Shown here piece by piece: positions 62,628 to 64,000 of a stretch of 64,000 bases of DNA. The notes beneath the pieces are model-generated. The model saw only the letters and a program-made list of their open reading frames with translations, did no database searches and was not told the DNA's origin. Position 1 is the stretch's first letter. Each line of letters starts with the position of its first letter. Where the stretch lies: positions 186,001-250,000 of the forward strand of contig NZ_JAAXOQ010000002.1 in assembly GCF_012396015.1 (NCBI RefSeq), given 5' to 3'. Both the position numbers and the translations under genes were made by a program. The stretch comes from Tsukamurella spumae (GTDB taxonomy: Bacteria > Actinomycetota > Actinomycetes > Mycobacteriales > Mycobacteriaceae).

Positions 62628-62654
62628 TAACCGAGCCGCACGTCAGTGCTGATC

Positions 62655-62690
62655 ACCGCCCCGTCGCCCAGTGCGACGGGGCGGTTGTCG
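62655..62690 (+). terminator. Terminator after rplL
   Basis: ACCGCCCCGTCGC (62655-62667) pairs exactly with GCGACGGGGCGGT (62673-62685) and is followed by TTGTCGTT. Confidence 0.85.
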
Positions 62691-62814
62691 TTCTCGGGCC
62701 CGCGTTGCGCCCGACTAGAACAGGTCCGGTACCGCGACCAGCGGTGACTGGGGTACTGTGCACCCAGCGGTCTGTGGCGCGAGCCACACCTGGAAGCGAC
62801 GAAAGGTCCCGACA

Positions 62815-63966
62815 GTGGGTGTCGAAGTAACTACCAAGAACCTGACGAAGTCGTTCGGGTCCCAGAACATCTGGTCGGATGTGTCGTTGACCTTGCCTGC
62901 GGGTGAGGTGTCGGTTCTGCTCGGCCCGTCTGGTACCGGTAAGTCGGTGTTCTTGAAGTCGTTGATCGGTCTGTTGCGCCCGGAGGAGGGCGAGATCATC
63001 ATCGACGGCACGGATATCTTGACGTGTTCGAGCTCGGAGTTGTACGAGATCCGGAAGATGTTCGGTGTGTTGTTCCAGGACGGTGCGCTGTTCGGGTCGA
63101 TGAACCTGTACGACAACACGGCCTTCCCGCTTCGTGAGCATACGAAGAAGAAGGAGAGCGAGATCCGTCAGATCACGATGGAGAAGCTCGAGATGGTGGG
63201 TCTGATCGGTGCGGAGGACAAGCTTCCGGGTGAGATCTCCGGTGGTATGCGTAAGCGTGCCGGCCTGGCCCGCGCGTTGGTGATGGATCCGCAGATCATG
63301 CTCGTCGATGAGCCGGACTCGGGTCTGGATCCGGTGCGTACCACGTACACCAGTCAGTTGCTGATGGACATCAATGCGCAGATCGACTGCACGACGTTGA
63401 TCGTCTCGCACAACATCAACATCGCCCGTACGGTGCCGGACAACATGGGCATGTTGTTCCTCAAGCATCTGGTGATGTTCGGTCCTCGTGAGGTGTTGCT
63501 GACCAGTGAGGAGCCGGTGGTCAAGCAGTTCCTCTCCGGTTCGATGATCGGTCCGATCGGTATGTCGGAGGAGAAGGACTCGGCGCAGATGGAGGCCGAG
63601 ATGGCGCGGGTGGCCGCGGGGCACTCCGATGGTGGTGTGGACGTGCCGGACGAGATCGCGCCGCAGATGCAGCCGACGCCGGGTATGCCGCCGCGTAAGG
63701 GTGAGCAGCGGCGTAAGGCTCGTGTCCGGCAGATCCTGCCGACCCTGCCGCACAAGGCGCAGATCGCCATCGCCCGCGATCTGGGCGATGACCCCGCCGA
63801 GTTCGTCGGCACGGCACCGGCGCAGGTCGCCGCGCAGGCCCCGCAGACGGCTCCCGTGTCCGTCCAGCCGGGGTACACGGGCGATGAGGCGCCCACGGCG
63901 GCGTACCCGACCACGCAGATCGACGAGAACCCGACCGACCACCTGCCCAAGGTCGACGGCCGCTAG
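62815..63966 (+). CDS. mkl: ABC transporter ATPase of the Mce lipid importers (Mkl/MceG)
   Basis: The protein is 383 aa. Walker A is GPSGTGKS (residues 37-44), the signature is ISGGMRKRAGLARAL, Walker B is IMLVDEPDSGLDP, and the switch His is in IVSHNINIA. A C-terminal extension of about 130 aa, rich in Pro and Gln, is typical for MceG. It powers Mce importers encoded elsewhere. GTG at 62815 behind GAAAGG. TACTGT (62754-62759) could be its -10. Codons in the first 900 bases end in T or use TTG more than those of its neighbours, changing near 63600. Confidence 0.93.
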   Translation: MGVEVTTKNLTKSFGSQNIWSDVSLTLPAGEVSVLLGPSGTGKSVFLKSLIGLLRPEEGEIIIDGTDILTCSSSELYEIRKMFGVLFQDGALFGSMNLYDNTAFPLREHTKKKESEIRQITMEKLEMVGLIGAEDKLPGEISGGMRKRAGLARALVMDPQIMLVDEPDSGLDPVRTTYTSQLLMDINAQIDCTTLIVSHNINIARTVPDNMGMLFLKHLVMFGPREVLLTSEEPVVKQFLSGSMIGPIGMSEEKDSAQMEAEMARVAAGHSDGGVDVPDEIAPQMQPTPGMPPRKGEQRRKARVRQILPTLPHKAQIAIARDLGDDPAEFVGTAPAQVAAQAPQTAPVSVQPGYTGDEAPTAAYPTTQIDENPTDHLPKVDGR

Positions 63967-64000
63967 GTCGAGCACGGCGCACCGTCGAACAGGGACGGAC

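Overview
The window is high-GC DNA, with G or C at most third codon positions, from a mycolic-acid-bearing actinobacterium (order Mycobacteriales). The evidence is hadA-hadB in front of the tRNA-Trp/secE/nusG/rplK/rplA block, a WS/DGAT acyltransferase, an mkl/mceG-type ATPase after rplJ-rplL, an EmbR-like regulator, and a menaquinone gene order close to the one I recall for Mycobacterium tuberculosis (hemL to ccsB, menA, menE to pitA, menB/menC, menD to htpX). The regular genus differences (no hadC, no mmaA cluster, fewer genes between landmarks) suggest a Tsukamurella- or Gordonia-like genus. I cannot name the species by reading.

Layout. 1-4.4 kb: the end of a methionine-type ABC importer, then a sodium:solute symporter plus a ThDP enzyme under one operator-bearing promoter. 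4.5-11.1 kb (minus strand): a lipid-handling block of an acyl-CoA oxidase, two tandem carboxylesterases and a WS/DGAT acyltransferase behind a KstR-like box. 11.1-11.7 kb: a small RHH-Doc toxin-antitoxin pair. 11.8-17.8 kb: hemL and a cytochrome c maturation operon (ResA-, CcdA-, ResB- and CcsB-like). 17.8-20.4 kb: a BldC-like regulator, DUF4229, a Cds1-like PLP enzyme, and a short LysR-type gene bracketed by two inverted double-hairpin elements. 20.4-32.9 kb: menA, an acyl-CoA dehydrogenase, a DUF3089 hydrolase, menE, DUF3349 pair, pitA, an EmbR-like regulator, small accessory genes, and divergent menB/menC. 32.9-44.4 kb: an accessory stretch with a secreted CHAP/NlpC-like protein, a TetR-amidase pair with clear operators, a CMD-family protein, an MMPL transporter, DUF302 plus a CsoR-family sensor, a universal stress protein, an enoyl-reductase-like protein, an AbrB-type permease with a MarR regulator, and a Fic protein. 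44.4-50.3 kb: menD, DUF3592, mgtA, menG, a polyprenyl diphosphate synthase and a degenerate HtpX. 50.3-51.7 kb: an AbiEi/DUF559-like gene between two 87-bp direct repeats. 51.7-64 kb: yajQ, four tRNAs, rpmG, hadAB, secE, nusG, rplK, rplA, a lineage-specific set of DUF4190 and related membrane-anchored proteins, DUF2786 with a TIGR04338-type metallohydrolase, rplJ-rplL with an L10 leader, and mkl.

How it works together. Most of the menaquinone route is here: MenD and MenC make o-succinylbenzoate, MenE and MenB make the naphthoyl-CoA ring, MenA attaches a prenyl chain (possibly from the GrcC1-like synthase), and MenG methylates. menF and menH are not in the window. The cytochrome c maturation operon feeds the same respiratory chain. 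The lipid block probably handles storage-lipid synthesis and breakdown.

The most unusual signals are these: an octamer, GACGGTGC/GCACCGTC, that by eye recurs about once per kilobase on either strand, including intergenic DNA; the hairpin pairs around the mini-LysR gene; the 87-bp repeats around the AbiEi-like gene; a catalytically dead-looking HtpX; a truncated third paralogue in the 59-60 kb tandem array; and overlapping divergent -10 boxes between menB and menC. Many genes appear leaderless, with a TANNNT box 6 or 7 nt before the start codon.
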